Source: Hyaloraphidium curvatum
Lineage: Eukaryota > Monoblepharomycota > Hyaloraphidiomycetes > Hyaloraphidiales > Hyaloraphidiaceae
Length of the DNA stretch: 64,000 nt
NCBI GenBank assembly: GCA_025558095.1
Contig: JAIVFI010000020.1
Location: 124,001-188,000 of the forward strand
Reading direction: 5' to 3'
The notes beneath the pieces are model-generated. The model did no database searches, was not told the origin of the DNA, and saw nothing but the letters and a program-made list of their open reading frames with translations. The stretch's first letter is position 1. Each line of letters starts with the position of its first letter. Of the stretch, positions 50,084 to 60,422 are shown piece after piece. Position numbers and translations under genes: made by a program.

Positions 50084-51532
50084 CTACGCCCCGGCTTGCT
50101 GCGCAACCAGCCCCGTCCGCTCGCAGATCGCCCTCTGCACCTCGGCCGCCCTCCTCACCACCTCGCCCGGATTCAAATTCACCATCCTCCCCGCCATCTT
50201 GAGCACTCTCCCGTCAACCACCACCGTGTCCACGTTCGCCGGCGCCGCGTGCTGCACGAGCTGGAACGCCGGGTCCGCGCCGGGCGCCGGGATCATGTTG
50301 GGGTCGCCGGTGCGCACGAGGATCAGGTCGGCGCGCTTGCCCGGCGTGAGGGAGCCGGTGATCGCGCCGAGGCCGAGCACTTTGGCGCCGTTGAGCGTGC
50401 CCAGCTCGAGGATCTTGCGGGGCGGGAACAGCGGCACCGGCGGGCCGGCGCCGAAGAGGTCCTCCGCGACCACGCGGTCGAACGACGCACCCGGGCCGCG
50501 CTGCGCGACGCGGGCGGCGTTGCAGAGGATGCGTACCGAGGCGAAAGGGTCGGCGGGGGTCTGCGCGGTCACGTCGACCGAGAAGGAGATGTCCTCGAAG
50601 GGCACTCCGGCCTCGAGAAGCTGCTGCAGCGGGGGGTAGCCGGCGCCGATGAGCGGGTCCGTGGCGGGGCAGAGGGAGACCTTCATCCCCGATTGGGCGA
50701 CGTGCCGAAGCTGCTCGGGCGGAGCGCCGGCGCCGTGCGTGAAGAGGCAGTCGGGGCCCACGAGCTCGGGGTGCTTGGAGTAGTCCGCGTGCAGGCCGAT
50801 CGTGGGCAGGCCGAGCTCGCGGGAGGCTTTGATTTCGTCGGCCAGGGCGGCGCCGTTGTGGATCGCAAGGCCCAAGGTGAGCCTGCCGTCCCCGTGCTCG
50901 GCCTCCCATTCTTTCGCGCGCCTCAGGTCGTCAACCGTCAGCGGCTTCTGCACCAGCGGGAACGAATCGCAGTAGCCGAAGCGCGCCCGCAGGCCCGAAT
51001 CCACCAGGGCGCGCATCTCGGCCTCGGCGTCGGCAAAGTCCTTGAGCGAACTCGTCCAATTATGCACCGTCGTTATCCCGGCACTGACCGCCTCGAGCGC
51101 GGCGTAGCGCACGGCGTCGTAGTGGTCCTGGGCCGTGAACGCGCCCGCCGTGCGGCCCGTCATGGCGAAGTAGCCTTTCGCGTCATGCGTCAGGCCGCGG
51201 AGGACGCCGTTCCACATGTGCCAATGGGTTTCGACGAAGCCCGGCATCGCGATCATGTCGGTGCCGTCGATCACCTCGGCTCCCGCGGCGTCCAGCATGC
51301 CCGTGGGGCCGACGGCCGCGATGCGCCCGTCACGGATCAGCACGTCGCCGGCGGGGAAACCGCCAAGCGACGCGTCCATCGTGAGAGTGTGAGCGCCCTT
51401 GATCAGGAGGTCCTGCCGTGGCATGGCTCCGGGGGTGCGAGCGGCCGCCATCGCGGAGAATGTGAAGTGGAAGACACCGTGAGCGGGAGGCAAGGTTGGG
51501 GCGAGGCGGGTGAGGAACCGGTCCGTGCGCAT
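50084..51532 (-). CDS. amidohydrolase (TRZ/ATZ, chlorohydrolase-deaminase type)
   Basis: Metal-dependent hydrolase/deaminase, single exon. LLIKGAHTLTMDASL and ADVLIRDGRIAAVGPTG-type strands open the composite domain; the barrel carries METHWHMWN (HxH), GLAIHNG, IGLHADYSKH (His), SLCPATDPL, and FSVDVTAQTPADPF (Asp). The end GSLTPGKRADLILVRTG closes the sandwich. Substrates could be N-heterocycles or nucleosides. Starts at 51532 (482 residues), 51451 or 51424 (446 residues) are possible; the longest adds an Arg-containing N-terminus that could target mitochondria. Intronless and bacterial in appearance. Confidence 0.83.
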   Translation of the reverse strand: MRTDRFLTRLAPTLPPAHGVFHFTFSAMAAARTPGAMPRQDLLIKGAHTLTMDASLGGFPAGDVLIRDGRIAAVGPTGMLDAAGAEVIDGTDMIAMPGFVETHWHMWNGVLRGLTHDAKGYFAMTGRTAGAFTAQDHYDAVRYAALEAVSAGITTVHNWTSSLKDFADAEAEMRALVDSGLRARFGYCDSFPLVQKPLTVDDLRRAKEWEAEHGDGRLTLGLAIHNGAALADEIKASRELGLPTIGLHADYSKHPELVGPDCLFTHGAGAPPEQLRHVAQSGMKVSLCPATDPLIGAGYPPLQQLLEAGVPFEDISFSVDVTAQTPADPFASVRILCNAARVAQRGPGASFDRVVAEDLFGAGPPVPLFPPRKILELGTLNGAKVLGLGAITGSLTPGKRADLILVRTGDPNMIPAPGADPAFQLVQHAAPANVDTVVVDGRVLKMAGRMVNLNPGEVVRRAAEVQRAICERTGLVAQQAGA

Positions 51533-51919
51533 TCCCCCTCGCCTACTGCTCCCCTGGGCACTAGCCAGTTGAATGCATGGGCAAGAAGATGCTGGGACGC
51601 CGATGAATGGAGCTTGGCCCCACGCGTCACCGGCGGATGTGTCTCAAGCTCATGTCTTGTTTCGGCGGCCCTCTGGCGCGGTAATGAAGCCTACGCGGCG
51701 CGTAGCCCGGTCGATGATTTCAGTTTCGCACCACGACGAGCAGAGAAGGCAGGCTGCTTCCGATTTCCGAACATTCTTGGGGATTGTGCGCGGGTGAATG
51801 GTGTGAAGCCTTGCAAGCCGACCGATGACTTTCACCTGCCGCACCGGACACGCGTCGCACGGCACTCCGCGTCCACCGCGTCTTCCGGCCACTTCCGCGC
51901 CACGACAGCTGCCAAGGTG
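51533..51919. other. divergent promoter region
   Basis: 387 bases between the amidohydrolase start (leftward) and the orphan gene start (rightward). No coding signal recognised. Confidence 0.4.
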
Positions 51920-53510
51920 ATGCGCTCCGACGGTGCCGACGCGTGGCGCTCCGGGGCCGCGGCCGGCGACCTCTTCGCGTGCGAAGCCGCGTGGCTCGCG
52001 TCGGCGTCTCCCCGCCGCGACAGCTCCCGCTCCGGCCGCCGGCGCGTCGCTCTCGGCGCGGTCTCAGGAAGGAGCCTGCCGCCCGCGTGTGACGGCCCGC
52101 GCCCGACCGCCTGCGCCTTCGCCTTCCGCGCTGCCGTCCCGCCGCCGAACCCCGTCCGCGAACCGCGCCCCGCGTCGCCGACCGCCCGCCGCATCCTCGC
52201 GCGCTACGCTCTTGGAAGCGATCTCGGCTCCGACGAAGACGGCCGTGCACGTCTTGCCGCCCTCGCGCTGCTGCACGACCAGCCTGTCGCTCTGCTCTCC
52301 GCCCTTCGCACGCTCGACGGGAACTTCCTCTGCCCGGACCCCGACAAACCACGCAGGGTGGACTGGCACCCCGGCCTGGACCCCGGCAGCTACCCCTCGA
52401 CGCTTTCGGTCGCGCTCGTCGCCGCCGCCGTCGACGCGCCCGCGTGCTTCATCGCGCTCCCCGGCTCGGCGGCGGCAGACGTGCCGATCGGCGACGTTCT
52501 GCGCACTGCGGTCGAGAACTTTTCCGTCGGCGTCGTCGGGGTGCTCGTCTCGCTCGCGGGGAGGCCGGGCTGCATGGCCGCGGAGGAGCTTGCTGGGCCC
52601 TGGAGGGACTCGGTGGCGGGGGTGCTGGACAAGGCTGAGGACAGGCGAAAGCTGGTCGACAGGGCGTGGAAAGGGGAGCTGGAGCTCAGGAAGCTGCACG
52701 GGAAGGAGGGAGAGCTGCCGGCCGAGTGGGAGGCGAGGATCGCCGAGACGATGGGGCTTCTCAAGGTGACGTGCGCTGACGTGCGCCTTCCGCTCGACGA
52801 CTTACCATCCCCCCACCGCACAGGCCGCCTTCCTCCGCATCGAATCCGCTTACCCCACCCTCGCGGACCTGTACACGCTCGACGGCCCGCACTCTCACCC
52901 TGTCCTGTACCCGCCGCGCCTCCCCAACGCCCCGGTCGTCTCGTCGCTCCTCTCCTCCGAGCTGTCGCACGCCGTGCTGCCCTGCCACGCGGAGCACGCG
53001 TTCCCGGGACTGCTCATTGCCCCGGCGATGCCCTCGACCGCGTGCGCCGCGCTCGTCCGCATGCTCTCTTCGTTGCCGCGCGCATCCGCCGCCGAAATGC
53101 TGCCGCCCTACCTCCCGCAGCTCCTCTCGCGTTGCCGCTCCCCCAAGGTGATGCGTTTCCTGGTCAAAGAAGGCATGCTCCCCCCCTCGGGCTGCGTTGC
53201 GATGTTCCTCGCGGGGGAACCGCCCGATGGGAGCGGACTGCGCGCGCTCAAGGTGCTCCTGGACCACGCCGCGCGCCGCTCCCCTCTTTCGCTCGTCGGG
53301 CTGCACGGACGCTACGTTGCCCGCCTCTCCCGGCGCGGCGATCGGGGAGCAGGAGGGGCGGGGAAGCTGCTCGCGGTGTACGACCCCGTCGCGCAGGGCG
53401 AGGACGGCGAGGCGGGGAGGGCGTGGAGGGGGTGGTTGCGCACGGGAGGATTGGGCGGGCTGCCGGAGGAGGTGGGGTGGGAGGTGGCGCTGCTGAGCTG
53501 GGGGGCGTGA
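51920..53510 (+). CDS. orphan 510-residue protein, two exons
   Basis: Start ATG 51920 (MRSDGADAWRSGAAAGDLFA). Exons 51920-52765 and 52824-53510 (1533 bases, 58-base intron after the codons for GLLK). The joined junction reads MGLLKAAFLRIESAYPTLAD. Ala/Leu/Arg-rich with no transmembrane or signal segment; segments such as STACAALVRMLSSLPRASAA and FLVKEGMLPPSGC suggest a helical-repeat fold. A family was not recognised. Codon use matches the rest of the window. Confidence 0.6.
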
Positions 53511-53720
53511 TCGGGCGGCGGAGGCGGGACGGGTCGGTGATCGGAGGCAGGAACGGGCAGGGGACGGTTGTGCGATACCCGGATACAACGAAGTGCTTGT
53601 CGCGTTGGTGGAAGGGGGTGACGTCCTGCGTGCCGGCTCAGAGGCGGGCCCTCCGCGGCCAGTGAGGGGCGTGCGAATCCAACTCGAACACAACGGCTTC
53701 TCCGTGACTCCACCGCCAAA

Positions 53721-54681
53721 ATGGCCCACCACGCCGCCGAACAGGGCACTCCCGCCACCGAAGCGCAGCCGGAGCCCGGCGTTGCGTCGTCGCCGGGCGC
53801 GGCCGCCTCAAACGCGCAAACCGGGCAGAGCCCCCTTTTCCTCCCGGAGCTGCTCCTCCACGTCGCCTCGGTCCTCCCCGCCGGTTCGCGCAGCCTCCTC
53901 GAGCTGATGCTCGCGTGCCGCGAGTTCCACCGCGCGCTGCTTCCGCACCTCATGTCCCGGTTCTCGGGGAAGTGGCTGCCGCATCGAGGAGTTCGTGGGG
54001 GCGCTGGAGCGGAGCGACAGCCTGCGGTTCGTGAAAGACCTGGACCTGAGAGGTTCCTGCACGAATGGGGAGCGCATGCCAGACGGTTTCAATGGCCGGG
54101 TCCTTCTGCCGTGCAGCGGACCGGAGGCTGCGCTCGTGAGGCTGTCCCTGATCCTGGACAACGAAACGGACGCGCAGATCTTTCTGGACGCAGCTTTCCC
54201 GCACCTGGAATATCTGGATCTCAAACTCGCTGTGATGCCGCCGGAGCCGCCCGCCTTTCGCTTCCCGCCTTGCCCGAAGCTGCGCCGGCTCGTGATACAG
54301 ACGGCCTACGATGATCAGTTCTTCGCTTCCATAGAAGCTGCCTACCCTGCTCTCGTGGAAGCGCATTTGGACGTGGCTTTTCGTTTGGGCAGCCACAACG
54401 CGTGGTTTTCCATGTGGTTGCTGGCCAGAACCTCGACATTTACGAGCTACCACCCGTTCAAGCTCGCCCATCTCGCAAACGTCCCGCAATTCGCGCCCAA
54501 AACTCTCAAACTCAGGATGCCCAAACTCACGGTGGCTGCACCTGCCGTCTCGCGGTGCAGCAGCGTGGATCCGACGATTCGGACGGTGGCAGCGAAGCAT
54601 CCGATCTCGAAAGCGAAGGAGCACACTCCGGCAGCGAAGCTGGGCCTGGAGAAGATGAATAGGAGAAGACCGGGCGAATAG
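53721..54681 (+). pseudogene. F-box-like gene with a frame break
   Basis: MAHHAAEQGTPATEAQPEPG is followed by FLPELLLHVASVLPAGSRSL, LELMLACREFHRALLPHLMS, an F-box. Right after HLMSRFSGKWLP the frame changes: RIEEFVGALERSDSLRFVKD, LDLRG and a Leu-rich region (LRRLVIQTAYDDQFF) continue in a different frame. The gap could only be a 29-base intron, too short to be credible, so a one-base indel is more likely. The rest is intact to 54681. It is either a recent pseudogene or has a sequencing error. Confidence 0.5.
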
Positions 54682-54697
54682 ACCTCGATCCGCCACC

Positions 54698-55408
54698 TTA
54701 GTTCACATCTGAGGTCTGCACCCTGCGCATCTCCTTCGTCGCATCGTAGCCCTTGCTCTTCAATGTTTCCGTCACCCATGCCCGATCCCACGTTCCCTCA
54801 TCAATCGCCGTCTGCGTCATTCCCTCCTTCTCGTGGAGCCTCTCTGCGGCTTCCACAACCGCCTCGGCCTCCTCGCGCGGCACAACCACCAAGCCGTCCA
54901 AATCCGCGACGAGGAGATCCCCCGGCATCACCACCAAACCCCCGCAGCACACCGGCACCCCGATCTCCCCCGGCCCGTCCTTGAACGGCCCCGCCGGGGT
55001 CGCCGCGCGCGCCCAAACACCAATGTCCAGCGTCCGCAGCGTGTCGACGTCGCGCACCGCCCCGTCGATCACGAAACCCGCGATCCCTCTCGACGCGGCG
55101 TACGACGCCATGAGCTCCCCGATCAGCGCTACCGTCACGTCCCCCGCGCCGTCGACCACCAGAATGTCCCCCGGCTCCGCGAGGTCCAGCGCGCGATGGA
55201 GGAGCAAATTGTCCCCCGCGCGCACCCGAACCGTCAGCGCGGGCCCCGAGATGGACGCGCGGCCGCCATAGCGATGGAATGGCACGCGGGCGGATTGCAT
55301 GCGCGACATGGCGTCCCCCAGGTTTGCCGCGGGGAGGCGCGACGCGCGGGCAGCGATCTCCGCGGGGGCGCGTGGGAAGTGCGCGACGATGCGGGTGCCG
55401 ACGACCAT
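54698..55408 (-). CDS. RraA-like / 4-hydroxy-4-methyl-2-oxoglutarate aldolase family
   Basis: Single exon, 236 residues from the ATG read leftwards from 55408 (MVVGTRIVAHFPRAP). Motifs: ANLGDAMSRMQSARV, ISGPALTVRVRAGDNLLLHR, PGDILVVDGAGDVTVALIGE, GIAGFVIDGAVRDVDTL, PVCCGGLVVMPGDLLVADLDG and VVVPREEAEAVVE. The GAVRD Arg and GDxxxxD loops are those of RraA-like aldolases, which cleave oxoglutarate derivatives or decarboxylate oxaloacetate; true RraA proteins inhibit RNase E and lack the aldolase loops. The full catalytic set suggests an enzyme. Intronless, possibly of bacterial origin. Confidence 0.85.
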   Translation of the reverse strand: MVVGTRIVAHFPRAPAEIAARASRLPAANLGDAMSRMQSARVPFHRYGGRASISGPALTVRVRAGDNLLLHRALDLAEPGDILVVDGAGDVTVALIGELMASYAASRGIAGFVIDGAVRDVDTLRTLDIGVWARAATPAGPFKDGPGEIGVPVCCGGLVVMPGDLLVADLDGLVVVPREEAEAVVEAAERLHEKEGMTQTAIDEGTWDRAWVTETLKSKGYDATKEMRRVQTSDVN

Positions 55409-55664
55409 CGCTCGCTCCGGCCAGCGAAGCTGATCTCGGAGCCGATGAATAGGAAAAGGACAGCGCGAGTCGACCTGCCCGGGAGACGTCCAGGATGTGC
55501 TTTGGCCGCGTCGATCACTCGGCTGGCTGGAGCCGGAGGCAGCAAGAGTTGGCACGCGCTCCGTGAGGTCCGTCAGGTCCGTGAGGCCTCGGGATACGCC
55601 ACGTCGCGTCCCGTCGTTGCTACGGAAGCCATCTTTCGGCAGTCCACGCCGGAGCGGGCGAGAA
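55409..55664. repeat. degenerate copy of the end of the F-box gene
   Basis: Bases around 55426-55486 (AGCGAAGCTG...GATGAATAGGA.AAG...GCGA.TCGACCTG) resemble 54638-54700 at the end of the F-box-like gene. An apparent short duplication; the rest of the stretch holds the RraA gene's promoter and no gene. Confidence 0.45.
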
Positions 55665-57132
55665 TATGCCTCCCCCGGAGGCCACCGCGCTGTCGGCCGC
55701 GGAATGGCTCGTGCTCTTCCCCGGCGGCAGGACAAAGGCGCCCTCCCGCCCGCTCGCCGACCTTCCCCAGGCTGCGCGACGAGGATCCGCTGACGGCGAA
55801 GCTCGTCGCCGAAACCTTTGCTTCCGCCGGCCTGCGCTCCATGGCCCGCCTGGTGCGCTTCCATGAGCTGGTGCCTTTCGTCCGGATGTAGTTTCGGCTG
55901 CTGCACCTCGTGCTGTGGGGTGTCGTGCCGGCTCTGGTCTGGACGGGTCTTTACGCAACGGAGAACCCATATAGCCAGCGGGCCACCGCGGCCGGTCTTG
56001 TCGTCGCCCTGCTGGTAACATGTGAGCCGTCGATCTACGCCCTCTGGGATTATCTGGCGAAGTTTGGACTCCAAAAGCCAGCTTCTGCCATCCCTTACGA
56101 CACATTGGCTCCCGGAGCCATGGTCAGGTGGCTGCAGCTCTGCAATCGTTGCGGCAGTTCGGCACAGAAGAGCGAGACCTCGGTGCTACTTCTGCACGAC
56201 GAGGACGATGCCATGTGCTCGTGCCCGCGCGAGGATTGCGCCGGCGGACAGCTGACGCGGGACTCGTTTCTTCGTTTCATTGACTTTGTCAGCGACATGC
56301 TCCGTACGTCAATCGTGCTTCCGCTATTGCTGTGGACTCCGATGGTCTCCCTCGCAAACGAGGGTTTCTGGACCTCGTGGTGCGTGACTGGGTTCGTCGC
56401 TGCCCTCATTTGGCTCGTCGTGGTTTGCCCTTTCGCCCTTCATCGCGAGAGATTGCCGTTCACACTGGGGCCAGCGCGAACTTCTTGCGGCGGAACCTTC
56501 ACCGGGCGCTCTCTTCGTCTCTGCGCTCCTTCCTACGGCGCTACCGGGATTTTCTCTCTCAAGGCACCGGCACGAATCCTGCAGCGGTTTCCTCGGTCGA
56601 GCTGCACCCGCGCATTCTTGCCTTGCTGGCGCAAGCTTGGGCCGCCCCGCTTGCCTACTTGGACATCATCCGCCGGCACATTGTCACGACCATAGCCGCC
56701 AACCTCATTGCCTTCGTCGTGAACCTCGCAGTCGGACCCTGCATTGCGGCCTACCAGATCGCCGACGTCGCCGGCCTCATTCTCCTCGTTGCGCGGGATC
56801 TCCTGACCCTCGCGGCGTACAACGCCCAGGTGGAGGACGTGGCCAATCTCTGCACCGCCGCCGCCACCGCTTCCCGCAACCTACTGGCGGAATCTGCGGG
56901 CAACTCGCCCGATCCGGCGGCCTTTGCCGCCCTCCGTGCGCATGCGGACCTGCTCTCGGATGCCGCGGCGTCGGCGCTGGGGCAGCGGGTCAAGTTCCTG
57001 GGGCAGCCGATCGGGTTCGGGACCGCGAGGGGGCTGGCCATCACGGGGATCACGGTCATGTTCGCAGCGGTGGGGGCGATGAGGGGATTCGGGGTGCGCA
57101 TCGTGCTCGAGACGGTCTGCGTCCCCGGGTGA
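55665..57132 (+). pseudogene. broken paralogue of the 36.3 kb membrane protein
   Basis: Blocks in order match the intact member: a start MPPPEATALSAAEWLVLFPG, DEDPLTAKLVAETFASAGL, MARLVRFHELVPFVRM, then an in-frame TAG (55889-55891), FRLLHLVLWGVVPALVWTGL, CSCPREDCAGGQLT (56216-56257), hydrophobic helices, a frame change near 56449, and the C-terminus IGFGTARGLAITGITVMFAA, VGAMRGFGVRIVLETVCVPG. The early stop and frameshift make a functional product unlikely, though most of the coding sequence is well preserved, so inactivation is recent or due to errors. Confidence 0.6.
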
Positions 57133-57472
57133 AGGTGATTGGCGGGCTTGGTCAAGGAGGGCTGCATGTCAGCATCCTTTCAAGGCAAATCACAATTCAA
57201 GCAGGATCGGACCGTTTTTCCGGTCCGTAGCGCGATGTTAGCACCGCCACCTGCGAATATGCGAGTGATGTGGCGCCGGCTCATTCCGGCTCATTACGGT
57301 TGTTCCTAGAGGACCCCGCCCGCCCGACGACTCCGCCTCACGAATCCCAAGCCCCGACGGTATCCCACGGGCGACACATTCGACGCTGGGAATCCCGTCC
57401 TTGCTCCAGCGATTCTACTTTGTCGCCGACTCCGCCGCTCCTCTTTTGCCCCTCGCGACCGGAGCCGCCAGA
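57133..57472. other. intergenic with hairpin, promoter of P450
   Basis: 340 bases. A perfect 7-base inverted repeat (CGGACCG, loop TTTTTC, CGGTCCG) lies at 57208-57227. Two copies of GGCTCATT occur near 57277-57296. No coding signal. Confidence 0.45.
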
Positions 57473-59296
57473 ATGTCGGCCGCTGGGACCCTCTCGGTCC
57501 CAATCCCCCCCACGCCCCCGTACCTCCTCATGGCCGCCGTCTCCCTCCTCGTCGGCTCCGTCTTCCTCGTCGCCGTGCTCGCGCTGCAGTTCCCGAACCG
57601 CGCCATCTTCACGCGGAAGCGGACCGACGTGCCCCTCGTCAAGGGCGGGAAGCCCCTCATTGGCAACCTCTACGGCGGCCTGGAGCACCACGGGCGCCGG
57701 CTGGAGCGGGAGTTGGAGCAGGTCAAGGAGTACGGCATCGTCAGGAGGGCGACGGCGTGGCCAATCTTCAGGAAACCGGTCGACGCGCTCATCACGCACC
57801 ACCCGCAGGACGTCCGTGGGTGTTTTTGGGCGGTGTTTGCTCCTCCGTGTTCTCATTGACCCTGCCATTCGCAGAATTCGTGCTCTCGGACCCTTACCTG
57901 TTCATCAAGGATCACGGAAGCGACCCGACCTTCAAGGACATGCTCGGCGACGGAATCTTCATCTCTGACGGCCACGCTTGGGCCTCCAGCCGCAAGATCG
58001 CCTCCAAGCTGTTCACGGTCAAGTCCTTCCGCGACGTCTTCAGCCGCGACTTTGTCGAGGAGTGCGACCACCTCTCGGCGCACCTGCGCAAGGCGGCCGA
58101 CCAGGGCGCCGTCGTCGATCTGCAGGAGCTCCTGCTGAGGTGTACTCTGGACTCTTTCACGCGGTTGGCGTTGGGGAAGGACCCGGCCTGCTTGAGCGGG
58201 GAGGGCAAGGTCGTCGACGGACGGTGAGCTGATCGCCCTGCCGTGGCAGTTACGGCCAAGCTGATCCTCTTGTCGTTGCAGGTACACCCTTCCGCCCAGC
58301 GAGTTCATGACCATGTTCGATCTATTCGTGCTCCTGTGCTCGGTCAGGACCATCGACCCCCTCTGGCGCTTCAGCGAAGTCTTCAACGGCCGCGGCCGGA
58401 TGATCGCCGAGTGCAAGCGCGTCGTCCACGGCTTCGCCTCGGAGGTGATCGCCGAGAAGCGCCGCGCCAACGCCGCCAAGGCGGACCGCGAAAAAGCCGC
58501 AGACGACCGCTTCGACCTGCTTGACCACTTCATGCAGAGCCGCAACGACGACGGCTCGGACCTCACGGACGACCAGCTGCGCGACGCCGTGTCCAACTTC
58601 CTCCTCGCGGGCAGGGACACCACCGCGCAGACCCTGAGCTGGTGCTTCTGGGAGATCGCGCAGCGGCCCGAGGTGGCGGAGAAGCTGCGAGAGGAGGCGC
58701 TGCGCGTGCTCGGGCCCGACGGACCGACGACCTACGAAAGCCTGAAGGATCTGCAGTACACGTACTGCGTGTTCCAGGAGGTGCTGCGGCTGCACAGCAA
58801 CGTGCCCTCGATGGGCAAGATCGCCACCGCGGACACTGTCCTCCCCGGTACCGGGACGAAGGTCTATGCGGGGCAGGAGGTGAACTACTCGACCTTCGCC
58901 ATGGGCTACCTGCCCGAGGTCTGGGGCCCCGACGCCGCCGAGTTCCGCCCGGAGAGGTGGATGCTCCCCGGCGGCGGCGTCATGAAGCAAAATACGGTCA
59001 AGCACCCCGTATTCAACAGCGGTCCCCGGCTGTGCCTCGGGATGAACTTTGCGCAGCAGGAGGCGACTGGTGAGCGGCGCTCTGTTCCACTGCCGCTGCG
59101 CATGATTGCTGACCCATTCGCAGTCTTCCTTTCCACGCTCATCCGGAGGTTCAAGTTCACGCTTGTCAACGAGGACGACCCCGAAAAGTGGGGGGCGTGG
59201 AACCCGGATCCGGCCAAGCGGCAAGGCCGGTACACGGAGGCCATCACGCTGGGCCTTCGGAAAGGCGTCGACTTTGCCCTGACCCCTCTGATGTGA
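57473..59296 (+). CDS. cytochrome P450, fatty-acid hydroxylase-like
   Basis: 550 residues; exons 57473-57815, 57875-58223, 58282-59069 and 59124-59296 (1653 bases). A membrane anchor (LLMAAVSLLVGSVFLVAVLAL, about 18-38) precedes the P450 fold: WASSRKIASKLFTVKSFRD (C-helix), LLAGRDTTAQTLSWCFWEI (I-helix, about 339), FQEVLRLHSNVPSMG (ExxR), FRPERWM, and FNSGPRLCLGMNFAQQEAT with the heme Cys near 482. The pattern is close to CYP86/94- and CYP52-type omega-hydroxylases of fatty acids. ER-membrane enzyme facing the cytosol. Confidence 0.9.
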
Positions 59297-60422
59297 GGAT
59301 CGGCGATGGGCTTATTGGACAGAACCGCTGCGGGCGGGCTCGGGCGATCGGCGGAATGGCAGCCCGTGCGGGGCCGCCAGAAAAAGCAAATACATCGCAT
59401 CCACTTGCTTTGCTGCTTGATCGTGTCCGTCGAGTACTTGCCCGGGACTTTCGTGCGTGCTGATTCTCCCCCTCTGTGCCGGGGCGACATTCGCATGCGC
59501 TCCCGGAACGAGTTTTCCTTCACCGCACAACCCACCACCGCCCGCTCCCCCGGGCCGTCCTCCGCCGCTCCGCCGCCGCCTCGCTCGCGCGCGCCACCGG
59601 TCCCGCCGTCCGCCGCCGCGCTCCGCAGCCGCCCCGCCGCACCGCGCCCCGTGAGTGCCGCCGCCGGCCGGCCGCCCGCCGAAAGCGGGATCCGCGCCTC
59701 GGCCGCCGTCTCCGCGCTGCGACGACGATTCTAACAAGCGCCGCCTCGCCCATCCCGCCCCCCGTCGCCCGCTGCCGTGTGTTGTGCCGGTGCTTCCCCG
59801 CCGCCGCCCTCCCGCCCCGCTGCCCGCCCGCCGCGCACCGCGCCGGAACGCATTTCGCGCCGACCATCGCGCCTGGCCGCTGTTTTCATCGCGCCGCGCC
59901 GGCACGGCCCACAGGTGCGCCTTATCAGACGACTAGCCTGCTTTGAACGACCCGTGCGCCGGGGCGTTCAAAGTATGAATAGTCGCCTTTGATTTCGACT
60001 CCGAAACTCGCAGTTTTGCCTACTCCAGCCAGGTGCGTTGGGCGGTGCCGTGTGGTTGCGCAAGCGAGGACTGACCGAGCCGTCCACCTCACCAGCTCGT
60101 ATGCCTTCTCCGCTCACCTCGGACTATTCTTTTCCTTACGACAGTGTAAAGGACATCCTCTACCGGTGCGGCGATGCGCAGGGCTTTGCTGAAGGCCTCG
60201 CTAACCTCTTTCTTGCGCAGCGTACACTTCGCGGACCACTACAGGTGACAAGCCCAAAGGCAGACCCCTTTGCGCTTGCCAGCGACAGACCACAGCTTTT
60301 GGCTGTGCACCGAACCCCGAAGGAACCACCTTAACCCGACCGGCCGTCGGCTGAAACCGACGTAAAGCCACCACCGAACACTCCTCGCCGCATTCGATCC
60401 CCCGGTCACCGAGGGATACCGA
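59297..60422 (+). promoter_or_regulatory. long 5' leader region of AdoMetDC
   Basis: 1126 bases between the P450 stop and the AdoMetDC start. Contains a C-rich, low-complexity tract (about 59480-59700), a perfect 9-base inverted repeat (59941-59949 and 59965-59973) and an upstream open frame at 60101-60334 (MPSPLTSDYSFPYDSVKDIL). Such leaders control AdoMetDC translation by polyamines in animals and plants. No gene for another product was recognised. Confidence 0.45.
59941..59973. other. 9-base inverted repeat (stem-loop)
   Basis: CTTTGAACG at 59941 and CGTTCAAAG at 59965 are perfectly complementary around a 15-base loop. It could fold in the mRNA leader or bind a dimeric transcription factor. 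Confidence 0.6.

Noticed and set aside
50096-51900. Long rightward frame of 1189 codons starting in the amidohydrolase region
   Set aside because: Its first half is the antisense of the amidohydrolase. Only the part from 51920 has gene-like sequence and its own ATG.
57208-57227. Hairpin as a rho-independent terminator
   Set aside because: The organism is eukaryotic; the T run is the loop rather than following the stem, so it was kept only as a possible factor site.
59457-59940. Overlapping Pro/Arg-rich frames in both directions before AdoMetDC
   Set aside because: Low-complexity C-rich DNA gives open frames in several phases; no start context, intron or family support.
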